Below, piece after piece: positions 9,061 through 21,769 of a stretch of DNA of 64,000 nucleotides. Numbering within the stretch: the stretch's first letter is position 1; each line of letters starts with the position of its first letter. The DNA comes from Proteles cristata cristata (Eukaryota > Chordata > Mammalia > Carnivora > Hyaenidae). The notes under the pieces were generated by a model that saw nothing but the letters and a program-made list of their open reading frames with translations, was not told the DNA's origin and searched no databases. The translations under genes and the position numbers were made by a program. Where the stretch lies: positions 496,001-560,000 of the forward strand of contig JAESUZ010000338.1 of NCBI GenBank assembly GCA_017311185.1, written 5' to 3'.

Positions 9061-12000
9061 ATACAAAAACAGAACAAACAAAAAATAGAACTTGAAGTAC
9101 AAATTGAAATTTTAATAAAATTGCTAAAATTTAAAAATTGTATAAAATTGCCAGATGCTGTGTTATGTCAAGTTGGTCAGTCTTGATAATATTTTACTTC
9201 ATAAATCAAATTAGTGATATGGTAGAAAGTCATGAACATCACCTAATATTTTTCTGGTTATTTTTGTACAATGCTATCATCTGTTGATATATTCAAGAGA
9301 TTATATATATTTTCCAGGTGTTTTTCGATATTTTCTATTATTTTTAATATCTCAATATTTTAAGACATTTCTACTGTTACAATTTTGTGTGGAAAATTTG
9401 GGGACTTGAATGAACAGTAAAGGGAATGTGAAACTGAATCTTTAAGGATCGTCAGCATTGGTTTTGATATCTGCTTCACGGTTAGTGACATTACAGCAGT
9501 ATAATATTTAACCAAAACTAATCCAATGATATTTCAATAAAAGAAGAGGACTGTTACCAGCTTTTAAATTTTAACACGGAATCAGAAAAATTTTTACTCC
9601 TAGTTAATAAAACCACTCCCTGAACATTTTCAGGCTTCATGCAGTGATCCAATTCTGTTAAGTCAATGGACTCCTGTCTTCTTTTTCTCATAAATATATA
9701 AGTTGACTAGAAAACAAGGGAGTAAAACAGTTATACTGTTTTCCCCCCAATGAGCGAACAAAGAACAAGTCTTTCTTTCAAGTAAAATCATCAGATTTTA
9801 CTACATAGTGAGTAGATAACAGAGTAGCATATAAAACTACGAGACCTTAAAATAATGGGTAAAGAAATCAAGAAATATCAGCTAACTGATTTTTTTCTCC
9901 CAATTTTGTCCTATTCTACTTATTTAATTAGTTAATTGTCATTATTTAGCAATGGACAGTAGGGTCAATGTATGTAAGATCTTTATTGAGCCAAAGGTAA
10001 TTTCAAAGTTTTTCCATTGCTCAGTCCCTATTAACATCAAAGAATGAAAATTGTTCTTGAAGAAATTAAGTACATAAACAGGGCTCAGCATATCTATGAA
10101 GCAGAAATGGTCTCAGTTTTTCTGAAAAGCACTTTTAGCCAAGAACTTTAGTTTCCTTTAATGTGTAATATATTCTGATAAATACAAAAAAGTGCAAACT
10201 CAAAAACATCATAATTTAAAATGTAAAAGATATTATTTTAAAATATTTTTATAGCTTGTTCAAAGTTTATTAATTGATGGAATTTTACCTTTAACATCTC
10301 AAGTATTTACTAATGATGATCTAGACAATAAACTATTTAAAGTACTACCACAACATAGATGCTATATGTTAAGATGTTTTTTAAACGCAAGAAAACATAG
10401 TAAAAGAATATGTTGAATTTTTATGTCCTTGGTTAGGAAATAACAGTGGGTTAACAACAGTGTTTTACTACAAGATATTTAAATATTTTTAGCTTAGAAA
10501 TTTAATTTCCATAAAAAACTTAATTTACTTCTTTTAGGAGCAAAGTCTCACATACTTTTATCTATGACTACGCTATTTAATATGCTATACCTTACTTGAG
10601 CTAAGTTGCTATTCTGAAGCAAATTTTAAAAATTAGCACTGGGATACTTTGAAAGTGCTCTGTGCCAAATATTATTTTGCCCTGGTCATATTTGGGCCAT
10701 TATCATTAGTGTTTTGCTGTGGTTTCATTTTAATTTTTTTTTTACCTTTGTTATGACCTTGGGCATGAATAAGCTCATTAAAAATTAAATTGCTTATTAT
10801 AGCCTGGCATCACTTTCCGCTTTGATCAGAAAGTACAATAGGTTCCTTGAGTGGATTTACCTATAAAATATTCTAGTAATGAGAACAAAAAAGGCAAATT
10901 TAATAACCTTAATGCTGAAACAAAAGCTAAGGTATCACCAAGAGGGGGATAAGAAAAATTGTCTATGGCAAAAGTGAACTATAGATTTGTGGTACTAAAA
11001 TCTGGTTGTCTATCTCATGAAGTAAGCCCTCCTTACAACCTGAAACCGAGTTGTCAATTTCAGTTCCACAGAATTAGGTTCTGCCGCTCTGTGTGCTTAT
11101 TTTGTGAATCATGGTCATACCAATATTTTTCTCCGAACTCTCCCCAAACAGGAGAGAAGCATGAGCAACTTTTGGATAATTCCTTTAAAAGGAAAATTAT
11201 TAAAATAGTTTCTAAATAGGTATCTTAAATACACTCAAAGCTTTATGCTCCTTTTTTAAATTTTGAGGCTGTTATTTCCCAGTTTTGATTGTGCCATAAC
11301 AATGTAGGTTGGGGCGACTCTGTTCCTAGAGCTGCAGTGTAATTTGTAGTTTTCTACCTTTTCAGCATATGGGGAGAGGAATAAAGTAAAAGCAGAATGG
11401 ATCATATTCAAGGTTTACAGTAATTACATATGAACTAAAATATTCTGAACACCTTTATTTGCATTGAAATGTCCTCATATTTACAGTTTATAATGGTATT
11501 TGCATTTGAAATATGAAGCCTCTGTGCATGGGATTCCTTCGTGTTGATGAAAGGAAAAGAGTTGGCAATAAAACACATTATATTTATATCTACTTGCTGT
11601 CCTTGGATATGGTTGTGTCATGAAGAAAACGGAAATATTTTAAAGTTATTTATTATTTATTTATTTACTCATTCTTTTTTAAAAGTGAATCATCTTTTTA
11701 AATGTTAGAACAAAATGTACTGTAGAAAGGTAACATTTAACATCAAGCAAAATTCAAGTACTGTTCAACTCAAATTATCATAAAATGATCAGAAGCATTG
11801 AAAGTATCATAATCGCTATCATTACATTTTAACAGTAACCTGAAACCAATTAAACCACACAGAGGTCCGTAGTTAGGGTCTACTCTGGACTTAGGGGTTT
11901 TAGAGGTAATAAAATAAATATAAGCCATCATAAAGCAATGCAAAATGTATTTCTATCATTAAAGATTAAATTACTTTTGATTTGTAACTCACTTTGTACT

Positions 12001-13259
12001 CCAAAAATAAGATAAAGGAAATTTAACCCAGAAAAGTATGTTTTTATTAACTATATGATATTCTTTTAGGGCCATATTAATTTTGCTAGAGTGTGTACTT
12101 AACAGCTCTGAGGAACATTAACTCTGGATATTTCTATGCATTAAAATTTGAGATGGATTTATTTATTTACTTATTTAACAGATAATTTATGTATTTAATT
12201 TATTTAATGTATTTAATTAACAGGTAATCCTATTACCTGTTGTCCAAAATTTGAAAGAAAACCTAATGTTGCTTTTATCATGCACAAGAAGCAGCTTGAA
12301 TGACTCATCAATTTTCATGTTTTACAATAAAGAGCAGAGAATAAAAAACAGACAATTAGAAGGAAGACTTAAGGTGTAAACTTGAATCTTTCTACTTATG
12401 GGTGTCCATGATCATCAGTTTATCACGTTGACATGGAGTTGCCCCATTTTAATATACTTACTTGTTCTTATATTATAATTTATTTTGGCTATTTAGAGTT
12501 TTCCCTTTTATAATTAATATGATAATATGTTTAATCTTACCTTATGTTTTTTTAACCTATACTTATTATCTGTCCCACTAGACAAATGAGTACTCAATAC
12601 TTTTCTCAATCAAGAAGTACACATGGTTTCTAGTGCCTTAACAAACTGGTCAATTGACTTAAAAAGCCATTTTATTAACTTACAGTGATGTAAAGCACAA
12701 GAAAACTAGTATCAATTTCGCAGTTTTGTTGTTACTTTTGCTTATACGATCTTATGCTAAAGCAAATGGACCATGACCCATTTTTCTTTCCTTACCTGTA
12801 GGACATTCTGAGCAGGAAGGAAGATGACCCGCGATAATCTTCCTAGAAGCATGCTAATAATTGTACCTCTTGGCAAAGAGACTAATCATATCACCATGAG
12901 GACAGTCTATCTATGGAATGGTTTCAGCAGACTGCCTGCAGTTTCGGATTGCTCTTTGGAAAACAAACCCAGAATCTTTATATTCACAAGGCATTCTCCT
13001 TAGAAATTGTCCTGTAAGCTACATCTGTGTGATTCATATCCAAAATTCTCTCTGTGGGTGAGACATCTGAAGAATCTGGCATCGTAGAGGGGTCACATTT
13101 TCTAAGTGATTTCTGTAGCAATTCAGAAGGCAGATAAATGTACTAAATGAGTCCATAGCTTTAGTTGAGTCAGGAAATGGACTGCTGGTTACCACTGGCT
13201 ACATTTCACAGAGTACTATAAAACGAGGCTAGAGAAGCAAATCTTTTACAAACAGAATT
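9061..13259. other. long repeat-poor A+T-rich stretch
   Basis: About 4.2 kb in which I recognise no young repeat and no gene. Short ATTT-rich patches occur near 11645-11670 and 12160-12225. One 86-codon plus-strand frame starts near 10959 with no recognisable domain. Given the SINE density elsewhere, the absence of insertions here is notable. Confidence 0.5.
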
Positions 13260-13276
13260 AAAAGAAAATTCAATGA

Positions 13277-15188
13277 TTCAGGAAAGATGGCGGAGAAGTA
13301 AGGAGCTCCGTACTTGCACTCGCGCCCATACATCACACAGAAAAGATCTGAAGCCATTGGAAACCATACAAAACCTGAGAGACTGGGAGAAAAAGGACGC
13401 AGAATCCACTGAGAAAGCTTCTAACGTGCGTGCGAAACGGGGAAGATAAAATCAGGCCGGGATCGGAGCCTCCAGGGTGGGAGGCGATCCCCCTCTACCC
13501 TCTACGGGGAGTGAGAGGGGAAAAGGAGAGAGTCCGAGACAGAAAAACCTCTGCTCGGTGCATAGAAAGACCTTACTTGCCAAATACCTGCACACCAGGT
13601 CCCCTCGCGCCAGCTGGTCCTGGGGGAGGCTGAGCACACAAACTGCTTCTTTGTGCGGCTCCTGGAGGTGGGGTTTTAAAGCGGCGTGGGCGCGCCTGCC
13701 GCCATTGTAGCTCCAGGGCGGCTGGGACCCCTGAAGGAGACGCGCAGACACCGGGCGTCCGCGCTCCTGGCTGGCTGGGACTCGAGAGGGAAGGCAAAGA
13801 GCTAAAAACTGGGAAATTTGCCTGTGAGTTCGTGTTCCGGGTGACGAGCCATAGAGAGACCCGGTTTTCCTCACTCCAGCGGGCTCGGGCTACACGGACC
13901 CGGCAGGCAAGCCCCCGCGCATGCGCGCCAGCCGGACCCAGAGAAGGAAGCAGCGATTCTGACTCCGCCCCCAGAGCTCGGCAGGGGGCCTGGAATTGCC
14001 CCAGGGGGCTGCCTGGGAAGCTGTGTCTAAGGCAATTTTAGCGGGGCGCGCGGACTGGGATTTGGAGATTGGAACTGGCCTGGGTTGAAGAGTGCAACCA
14101 ACTTCGGCTATGTCCCCAGAACGGGGAGTTGACACACCAAAAAACGAGCTGCAGCGCGGGGTTCAAGAAGGGACTGGAGCACCGTCACTCTCCTCCCCAC
14201 AATCGCCAAGGCAGAACCCCAGCCTGAGGCATCGGATCACACCACGCCCATCCCTGCGTGAGAGGTGCCCTCCTCCCTTTTTTTTTCCCCCCTTTTTTTG
14301 TTTTTTTCCCTTTTTTTCTTCTTTCTTTTTTTTTCCCTTTCTTTTCTCTTTTTTTCTTCTTCTTTCTCTTTTCTCGCTTTTTTCCCCAAAACACTGACCT
14401 GATTAACTCTGGTCGCCAGCTTGCTTAAACAATCACAACAAGTCCATTCTGTAAATGTAAATTCTACACCTACCAACTTTTTCAGCTATTTCTCTCAGGA
14501 GTAATTAGACTATATACTTTCTCTGGATAATTCCAGCATTCTTCTCTCACCTATCCAACCATATTCTACCCTTTACCTCTTTGAAAAAAGCTTCTTATCC
14601 CTTCTGCCTGTTCATTCTATTTCCAAATCTGCCTCGTCTCGCCCTGCCTTCTCTCTTTTTCTCTATGCTCTTCAACCAGCACTGCATAAACACGGCTATT
14701 TAACTGTAGCTGGGAAATCCAGGTATATGCTTTAAACCGTTCTTTGCCCATCGGTTTTCTTCTTTTCTCCTTTTCTTTTCCCCTTTTTGACCCTTTTATG
14801 TATTTTAGGCTCCCTATTATTCGCCCTCCCTCCTCCATCTTTTTTATTAACTTTTTCGTTTTCCCTCTCACTTTGCATGTTAGTTGAATCAGCCTGTGCG
14901 TTTGTGTGCTCCTGCTCCCTGTGTGTTTGTCTGTCTGTTTTCTTTTCCAGGGCTACCTCAAGAAACAAGCTAGAGTACACAAGGTGAAGAGTCCCAAATA
15001 TCACTACGAATAGGAAAATAAAATAACTAAGGTCCCAACAAGAGAGACCGAGGGATACCATTCAAAAAACAATCTCTGAAAGGATAGGCCCTGGAAAGTC
15101 AAAAAGTCTTCTTGGATATAGCAGCGCTCATAGAAACAGAGAGCATAACAGGTCTTTAAAACCAACAAGAGCTGGAAAGCTAACTAAA
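13277..15188 (+). promoter_or_regulatory. L1 copy A 5'UTR / internal promoter
   Basis: About 1.9 kb upstream of the ORF1 start, with G+C- and CpG-rich sequence in the first 800 bases. The word aagatggcgg at 13284-13293 fits a YY1-type site, as known near the start of primate L1 5'UTRs. A 120-base pyrimidine tract (about 14270-14385) and CT-rich sequence follow. Promoter activity is inferred from L1 biology, not shown. Confidence 0.8.
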
Positions 15189-16144
15189 ATGACGAAACGA
15201 AAGAGCTCTCCTCCAAAGAAACCCCAAGAAGAAATGACAGCTAATGAACTGCTCAAAACAGATATCAGCAGCATAAGTGAACAAGATTTTAGAATAATAA
15301 TGGTAAAATTAATAGCAGGGCTTGAAAAAACATAGGGGACATCAAAGAAACTATGGCTACAGACAGAATGGAAAATAAAAATAGGCATGAAGAATTGAAA
15401 AATGCGATCAATGACATACATAATAAATTAGAGGCCTCCAATGCACGGATTGAAGAGGCAGAAAGGAGAATAAGTGACTTAGAAGACACCATTATAGAAA
15501 AACAAGAAGCTGACAAAAAAAGAGACAAACTGATCCAGGAACAGGAAAGAAGAATTCGAGAGCTCAGCGACACAGTCAAACGCAACAATATCCGTATCAT
15601 AGGAATCCCAGAAGAGGAAGAGAGAGGGAAAGGTGCTGAAGGAGTCCTGGAACAAATTATAGCAGAGAACTTCCCCGACCTGGGGAAGGAAGTCAATGTG
15701 GAAATACAAGAGGCTCAGAGGACTCCTCTCAGACGTAACTTGAATCGATCTTCTGCACGACATATCATCGTAAAAATGGCAAAATACAAGGAAAAAGAGA
15801 GAATTTTGAAAGCAGCCAGGGAGAAAAGGGCCCTCACATACAAAGGGAAACCTATCAGAGTGGTGACAGACCTATCTACTGAAACGTGGCAGGCCAGAAA
15901 GGAATGGCAAGAGATCTTCAATGTGATGAACGGTAAAAATATGCAGCCAAGAATCCTCTATCCAGCAAGCCTGTCATTCAAAATAGAAGGAGAGATAAAA
16001 ACCTTTCCAAACAAACAGAAATTGAAAGAATTTGTCACCACGAAGCCAGCCCTACAAGAAATCCTGAGGGGATGCTCTGAAAAAGGTTGCAAGGAACAAA
16101 GATTCCAGAGACACCACCACAAACATGAACCCTACAAAAGATAA
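15189..16144 (+). pseudogene. L1 ORF1: L1 ORF1 (copy A), frameshifted
   Basis: ORF1p is a trimeric RNA-binding nucleic-acid chaperone that coats L1 RNA in the cytoplasmic RNP. The start ATG at 15189 is chosen because the same Lys/Ser/Pro-rich N terminus opens ORF1 in copy B. A charged coiled-coil region (about 15350-15590) is followed by the RRM-like part around 'RIIGIPEEEERGKGAEG' and a C-terminal domain with 'REKRALTYKGKPIRV'. Lesions: one A is missing in the A run near 15328 (6 As versus 7 in copy B), which shifts frame early; the frame reopens at 15353. Near 16070 one base appears missing next to the usual TGA stop, so the frame reads past it and gains about two dozen residues before TAA at 16142-16144. 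About 300 residues, similar to other mammalian ORF1p. Confidence 0.92.
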
Positions 16145-19100
16145 ACTCTAAACCCACATATTTCAATAATAACACTGAATGTAAATGGGCTGAATGCTCC
16201 AATCAAAAGACATAGGGTAGCAGAATGGATTAAAAAACAAAATCCATCTATATGCTGTCTACAAGAAACTCATTTTAGACGGGAAGATACCTTCAGATTA
16301 AAAGTAAGGGGATGGAGAAATATATATCATGCTACAGGAAATCAAAAGAAAGCCGGAGTAGCGATACTTATATCAGACAAACTGGACTTTAAAATAAAGA
16401 CAATCACAAGAGCTGAAGAAGGGCACTACATAATAATTACAGGGTCCATCCATCAGGAAGAACTATCAATGATAAATGTCTACGCACCGAATATGGGAGC
16501 ACCTAAGTATCTAAAACAATTAATTACAAACAGAAACAAGCTTCTAGATAAGAATGTGCTAATAGCAGGGGCTTTAATACTCCGCTTACAGCGATGGATA
16601 GGTCAACCGGACAGAAAATCACTAAAGAAATAATGAACTTGAAAGATACATTGGACCAGATGGACCTGACGGATATATTTAGAACTTTACATCCTGAGGC
16701 CAGGGAATTTACTTTCTTCTCAAGTGCGCATGGCACATACTCCAAGATAGATCACATACTGGGACATAAAGCAGCCCTCAATAAATTCAAAAGAATACAG
16801 ATCATACCATGCACACTGTCAGATCACAATGCTTTGAGACTTGAAATCAATTACAGGAAGAAGTCTGGAAAACTTCCAAAAACATGGAGGTTAAAGAACA
16901 CCCTTCTAAAGAATGAATGGGCCAATCAGGCAATTAGAGATGAAATTAAAAAATATATGGAAACAAATGAAAATGAAAACACAACCATTCAAAATCTATG
17001 GGATACAGCAAAGGCAGTCCTAAGAGGAAAGTACATTGCTCTCCAGGCCTATTTCAAGAGATTAGAAAAAGCGCAAGTCCAAAATCTAACAGCTCACCTA
17101 AAGGAACTAGAGGCAGAGCAACAAGAACGCCCTAAACCCAGTAGAAGAAGAGAAATAGTAAAAATTAGAGCAGAAATAAACAACATAGAGACCAAAGAAA
17201 CAATTGAACAGATCAATGAAACCAAGAGTTGATTTCTTGAAAAAGTAAACCAAATTGACAAACCTCTAGCCAGACTTATCCAAAAGAAAAGAGGAAGCAC
17301 CCAAATAGACAAAATTATGAATGAAAATGGACTTATTACAACCAACCCCTCAGAAATACAAGCAATTATCAGGGAATACTATGAAAAATTATATGCCAAC
17401 AAATTGGACAACTTAGAAGAAACGGACAAATTCCTAAACACACACTCACTACCAAAACTCACACGGGAAGAAATAGAAAACCTGAACAGACCCATAACGA
17501 GTGAAGAAATTGAATCAGTGATCAAAAATCTCCCAACAAATAAGAGCCCTGGACCTGATGGCTTCCCTGGGGAATTCTACCAGACATTTAAAACAGAATT
17601 AATCCCAATTCTTCTCAAGCTATTCAAAAAAAATAGAAAGCGAAGGAAAACTCCCGGACTCATTTTATGAAGCCAGCATCACTCTGATTCCCAAGCCAGA
17701 CAGAGATCCAGCAAAAAAAGAGAACTACAGGCCAATATCCTTGATGAATACGGATGCAAAAATTCTCAACAAGATCCTTGCAAATCGAATCCAGCAGCAT
17801 ATAAAAAGAATCATCCACCAAGATCAAGTGGGATTCATTCCTGGGTTACAGGGCTGGTTCAATATTCACAAATCAATCAATGTGATCCATCATATCAATA
17901 AAAGAGAAGATAAAAACCATATGATCCTGTCAATAGATGCAGAAAAAGCATTTGACAAAATACAGCATCCCTTCTTAATAAAGACTCTCGAGAAAGTTGG
18001 GATAGAAGGAACCTACTTAAACATCATCAAAGCCATCTATGAGAAGCCTTCAGCTAACATCATCCTCAACGGGGAAAAACTCAGAGCTTTCCCCCTGAGA
18101 TCAGGAACACGACAGGGATGCCCACTCTCACCACTGCTGTTTAACATAGTGCTGGAAGTCCTAGCATCAGCCATCAGACACCAAAAGGAAATCAAAGGCA
18201 TCAGAATCGGGAAAGAGGAAGTCAAACTTTCACTCTTCGCAGATGACATGATACTCTACATAGAAAACCCGACAGACTCCACCAGAAGCCTCCTAGAACT
18301 GATCCAAGAATTCAGCCAAGTTGCAGGGTACAAAATCAACGTACAGAAATCGGTTGCATTCTTATACACCAACAATGAAGCAACAGAAAGAGAAATCAAG
18401 AAACAGATCCCATTCACCATTGCACAAAAAACCATAAAATACCTCGGAATAAACCTAACCAAGGATACAAGAGATCTGTATGATGAAAACTATAGAAAAC
18501 TTATGAAGGAAATTGAAGAAGACACAAAGAAATGGAAAAACATTCCATGCTCATGGATAGGAAGAAGAAATATAGTTAAGATGTCATTACTACCTAAGGC
18601 ACTCTACACATTCAATGCAATTCCAATCAAAATTGCACCAGCATACTTCTCAAAACTAGAACAAACTATCCAAAAATTTGTATGGAACCACAAAAGACCC
18701 CGAATAGCCAAAGTAATCCTGAAAAATAAAACCGAAACGGGAGGGATCACCATCCCAGACTTTAGCCTCTACTACAAAGCTGTCATCATCAAGACAGTAT
18801 GGTATTGGCACAAAAACAGACACATAGACCAATGGAACAGAATTGAGAACTCAGAAGTGGACCAAAAGTATACAGCCAACTCATCTTTGACAAAGCAGGA
18901 AAGACTATCCGATGGAAAAAAGACAGCCTTTTTAACAGATGGTGTTGGGAGAACTGGACAGCAACATGCAGAAGAATGAAACTAGATCATTTTCTCACAC
19001 CATGCACAAAAATAAACTCAAAATGGATAAAGGACCTGAACGTGAGACAGGAAACTATCAACACCCTAGAGGAGAAAGCAGGAAACAACCTCCTTGACCT

Positions 19101-19972
19101 CCACCGCAGCAACTTCTTACTTGACACATCCCCAAAAGCAAGGGAATCAAGAGCAAAATAAACTGTTGGGACCTCCTCAAGATTAAAAGCTTCTGCACAG
19201 CCAAGGAAACAACCCAGAAAATTAATAGGCAACCAACGGAATGGGAAAAGATAGTTGCAAATGACATATCAGATAAAGGGTTGATATCCAGAATCTACAA
19301 GGAACTCACCAAACTACACGCCCGAAAAACAAACACCCCAGTGAAGAAATGGGCAGAAGATATGAACAGACACTTCTCCAAAGAGGACATCCAGATGGCC
19401 AACAGACACATGAAACGATGCTCAGCATCGCTCCTCATCAGGGAAATACAAATCAAAACCACACTGAGATACCACCTCACGCCAGTCAGAGTGGCTAAAA
19501 TGAGCCAATCAGAGAACTCTAGATGCTGGCGAGGATGTGGAGAACGGGCACCCTCCTACACTGTTGGTGGGAATGTAAACTGGTGCAGCCCTTCTGGAAA
19601 ACAGTATGAGGGTTCCTCAGAACGTTAACAATAGAACTCCCCTATGACCCAGCAATAGCACTGCTAGGAATTTACCCAAGGGATACAGAAATGCTGAGGC
19701 ATAGGAGCACATGGACCCCAATGTTCATAGCAGCACTCTCCGCAATAGCTAAAACATGGAAAGAGCCTAAGTGTCCATCAACAGATGAATGGATCAAGAA
19801 GATGTGGTTTATCTATACCATGGAATACTACATAGCAATGAGAAACAATGAAATCTGGCCATGTGTAGCAACATGGATGGACCTTGAGGGTGTTATGGTG
19901 AGCGAAATAAGTCAGGCAGAGAAGGACAAATGCCATATGTTTGCACGTATAGGAGGATTAGGAGGAACTTGA
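16125..19972 (+). pseudogene. L1 ORF2: L1 ORF2 (copy A), multiply disrupted
   Basis: ORF2p supplies the APE-type endonuclease that nicks target DNA and the reverse transcriptase that primes on it. Visible parts: endonuclease (16150-16870; 'QETHF', 'SKIDHILGHK' and 'SDHNAL' intact), RT (17317-18700; 'FADD' at 18235-18246; '[15 protein letters not shown]' upstream), and Cys-rich C terminus (about 19500-19600). Lesions: about 4 bases missing just after the ATG at 16125, giving an early stop; one base lost at about 16571 in the codon of the endonuclease GDF Asp; Trp to TGA at 17230-17232; one extra A in the run at 17626-17633; single-base losses near 18862, 19155 and 19544; TGA at 19607-19609. 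Overall length (about 3.85 kb) matches a full ORF2. It could not make functional protein. Confidence 0.95.
18235..18246 (+). other. RT catalytic FADD motif, copy A
   Basis: The four codons for Phe-Ala-Asp-Asp, the reverse transcriptase metal-binding motif of L1 ORF2, are intact inside the longest uninterrupted RT segment (17741-18979). Confidence 0.9.
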
Positions 19973-20236
19973 CGGAGGAACAAGGGGGAGAAGAAGGGGA
20001 GAAATGGTGGGGAAAGGGAGAGAGGCAAACCATGAGAGACTCTTGAATGCTGACAAAACTGAGGACTGATGGATGTGGTGGGGAGGAGGGATGGGCATGG
20101 AGGAGGACACTTGTGGGGATGAGCACTGGGTGTTATGTGGAAACTAATTTGACAATAAACTATTTGTAAAAAAAAAATAAAAAATAAAAAATAAATTACG
20201 TTGTACTTGGATAAGCAAAAAAAAAAAAAAGAAAAG
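19973..20236 (+). terminator. L1 copy A 3'UTR and A tail
   Basis: G-rich 3'UTR (GGGGAGAAG, GTGGGG words) typical of carnivore L1, polyadenylation signal AATAAA at 20154-20159, then a first A-rich tract (about 20168-20195), a 21-base non-L1 stretch (20196-20216) and a second A-rich tract to the target-site duplication. The two-tailed structure suggests use of a downstream polyadenylation site in the source copy. Confidence 0.85.
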
Positions 20237-20253
20237 AAAAGAAAATTCAATGA

Positions 20254-20860
20254 GTGTACATTCTGGGACTTGTAGGGTAAATAAATGCAACTGATCTTCA
20301 TTTAACTGTGAAAAACAAAACAAAAAAGGCTATCAGGTACCAAGATAGAAAATCAACCTGTGGTAAGAACTGAATTAAGGTAATTTCCTCTGTTACAACT
20401 TCTAATTCTGCTTAAGTTGGTGCCCAGTAAAGACTAGCAATTGGTCGAAAGTGGTTCGCAGGAAAAGGTCAAATGAAAAGCTATCCTTTTCAGTTCGAAG
20501 TAGCTATACTTATGACTAGAGATAGACGCTCACCAAAAACTTTGGGTATGGCTATAACACATGAAGCTGGTTGGAGGAAAAGATGAGTTTTTGAGAGATA
20601 TAAGCCACCAAACAATCCACCAGTGACTGACCTTAAACCCCCAAACCCCCAGATTATGGAAAATCCGCTTAAGCAGCCAAAGGTAGGCTTCTCTGTAATG
20701 CCTTTTTCAGATGCAACCAAGAAAGACATTTAAAAAGAACATCCAGAAGGCAGAGGCAAGGATCATTGAAAAGAGAAAATGACAGTGCTATCTCCCCCAG
20801 TGAGATTTCAGAATCATTATGTACTAGTGTCTGCTCTGCAACTCACATTCTTCCCTTTAC
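20254..20860. other. unassigned sequence
   Basis: No recognised repeat. A 79-codon minus-strand frame at 20490-20729 has no identifiable domain. Confidence 0.5.
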
Positions 20861-20861
20861 T

Positions 20862-20907
<46 letters not shown>
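20861..20907. repeat. (TG)n microsatellite
   Basis: About 23 TG units. Confidence 0.95.
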
Positions 20908-20909
<2 letters not shown>

Positions 20910-21179
20910 TGTGTTTGAAGTTATCCTGTATTTAGTGAATGTATTCTTTTAATTCTTTGATCTCTGGATCAAGACAAGTTATATGCAAATCTGACACAGA
21001 CACAGGATACTGATTCTGATGATTCTGAATCTAGACTAGATTCTGGGATGTACTTTGGAATAGGGGTGAAGAAGCTGAGCATAGGTGCATGTAAAAGAAG
21101 GTAAGTAAATTTTTGTGACCAAGAGAACAGTGTGTAAATTGTTTGATTTTCAAACTACCTCATCCTTTTGGGTATTCAG

Positions 21180-21690
21180 GATGAATAATGATCCGCCAAA
21201 GCTGTTCATATCCTAATCTCCAGAAATGATGAATGTGTTAATTTACATGGCAAAAAGAATTTTGAAGATATGATTAGTTGATGGATCTTGAGTTGGAGAA
21301 AAGTTCTTGAATTATCCAGGTGGGCACAATGTAATCACAAGCATCCTTATTAGGGAGGAGCAGGAGGGCCAGAGTGAAAGAGGAAGGTATGATGATAAAC
21401 ACAGAAGGGAGAGAGAGAGAAGATCTTTGATGACTCTATGCTGGGGACTTCAAAGACAGCAGAAGAGGCTGTTAACCAAGAAATGCAGGCAGCTTCCAGA
21501 ATCTGGGTAAGACAAGGGAAGGATTCCATGTAGAGTCTCCAGAGGAAGCGCCATTCTCTTGATATCTTGATTTTAAGACTTCTGACTTTTAGGACTGTAA
21601 ATTAAATTTATAAGAGAATAAATCTATAAAATAATAACATGATAAGTTGTTACAGCAGCAGTAAGAAACTAATAAAATGACTTTCAGTTC
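21180..21690 (+). mobile_element. ancient LTR-like relic
   Basis: Ordered words 'catatcctaatctccagaaatgatgaatgtgtta...ttacatggcaaaaagaa', 'gaattatccaggtgggcacaatgtaatcacaagcatccttatta', 'atgcaggcagcttccaga', 'cttctgacttttaggactgtaa' and 'gttacagcagcagtaagaaactaa' match the layout of an old mammalian MaLR/ERVL-like LTR. The same layout is seen at 8545-9060. Confidence 0.6.
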
Positions 21691-21769
21691 TCATCTCTGT
21701 GAGAAATTATACTTGCCTACCACACTGACAGCATTCTTGACAATATGACTTGCTTTAATTCATGATTAT

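Larger units (their letters stand above)
13277..20236 (+). mobile_element. LINE-1 copy A, near full length, inactive
   Basis: About 6.96 kb, flanked by a perfect 17-bp duplication aaaagaaaattcaatga at 13260-13276 and 20237-20253. Order: CpG-rich 5'UTR, ORF1, ORF2, short 3'UTR, A tail. The start at 'ttcaggaaagatggcggag' matches the start of copy B (29980-36882), so little or nothing is missing at the 5' end. The full length and well-preserved CpGs indicate a fairly young carnivore L1. Both ORFs are broken, so it cannot encode its own machinery, although its RNA could in principle be mobilised poorly in trans. Confidence 0.98.

Noticed and set aside
13430..13874. Sense and antisense open frames in the L1 5'UTR, present in both copies (compare 30144-30344 sense and 30386-30610 antisense), recalling the ORF0 of primate L1s
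   Set aside because: All start at GTG or TTG with no useful ATG, and the antisense frame of copy B is shifted. Similarity between two recent copies of one element only reflects common descent.
14185..14476. Lys/Glu-rich minus-strand and Phe-rich plus-strand frames
   Set aside because: Direct translation of the pyrimidine tract of the L1 5'UTR; low complexity.
15289..15921. Long minus-strand frames opposite L1 ORF1
   Set aside because: Antisense shadows of ORF1, repeated at 32021-32584 opposite copy B.
17094..19480. Minus-strand frames opposite L1 ORF2 of copy A, repeated opposite copy B
   Set aside because: Hydrophobic shadows of the Lys/Glu/Ile-rich ORF2 sense frame.
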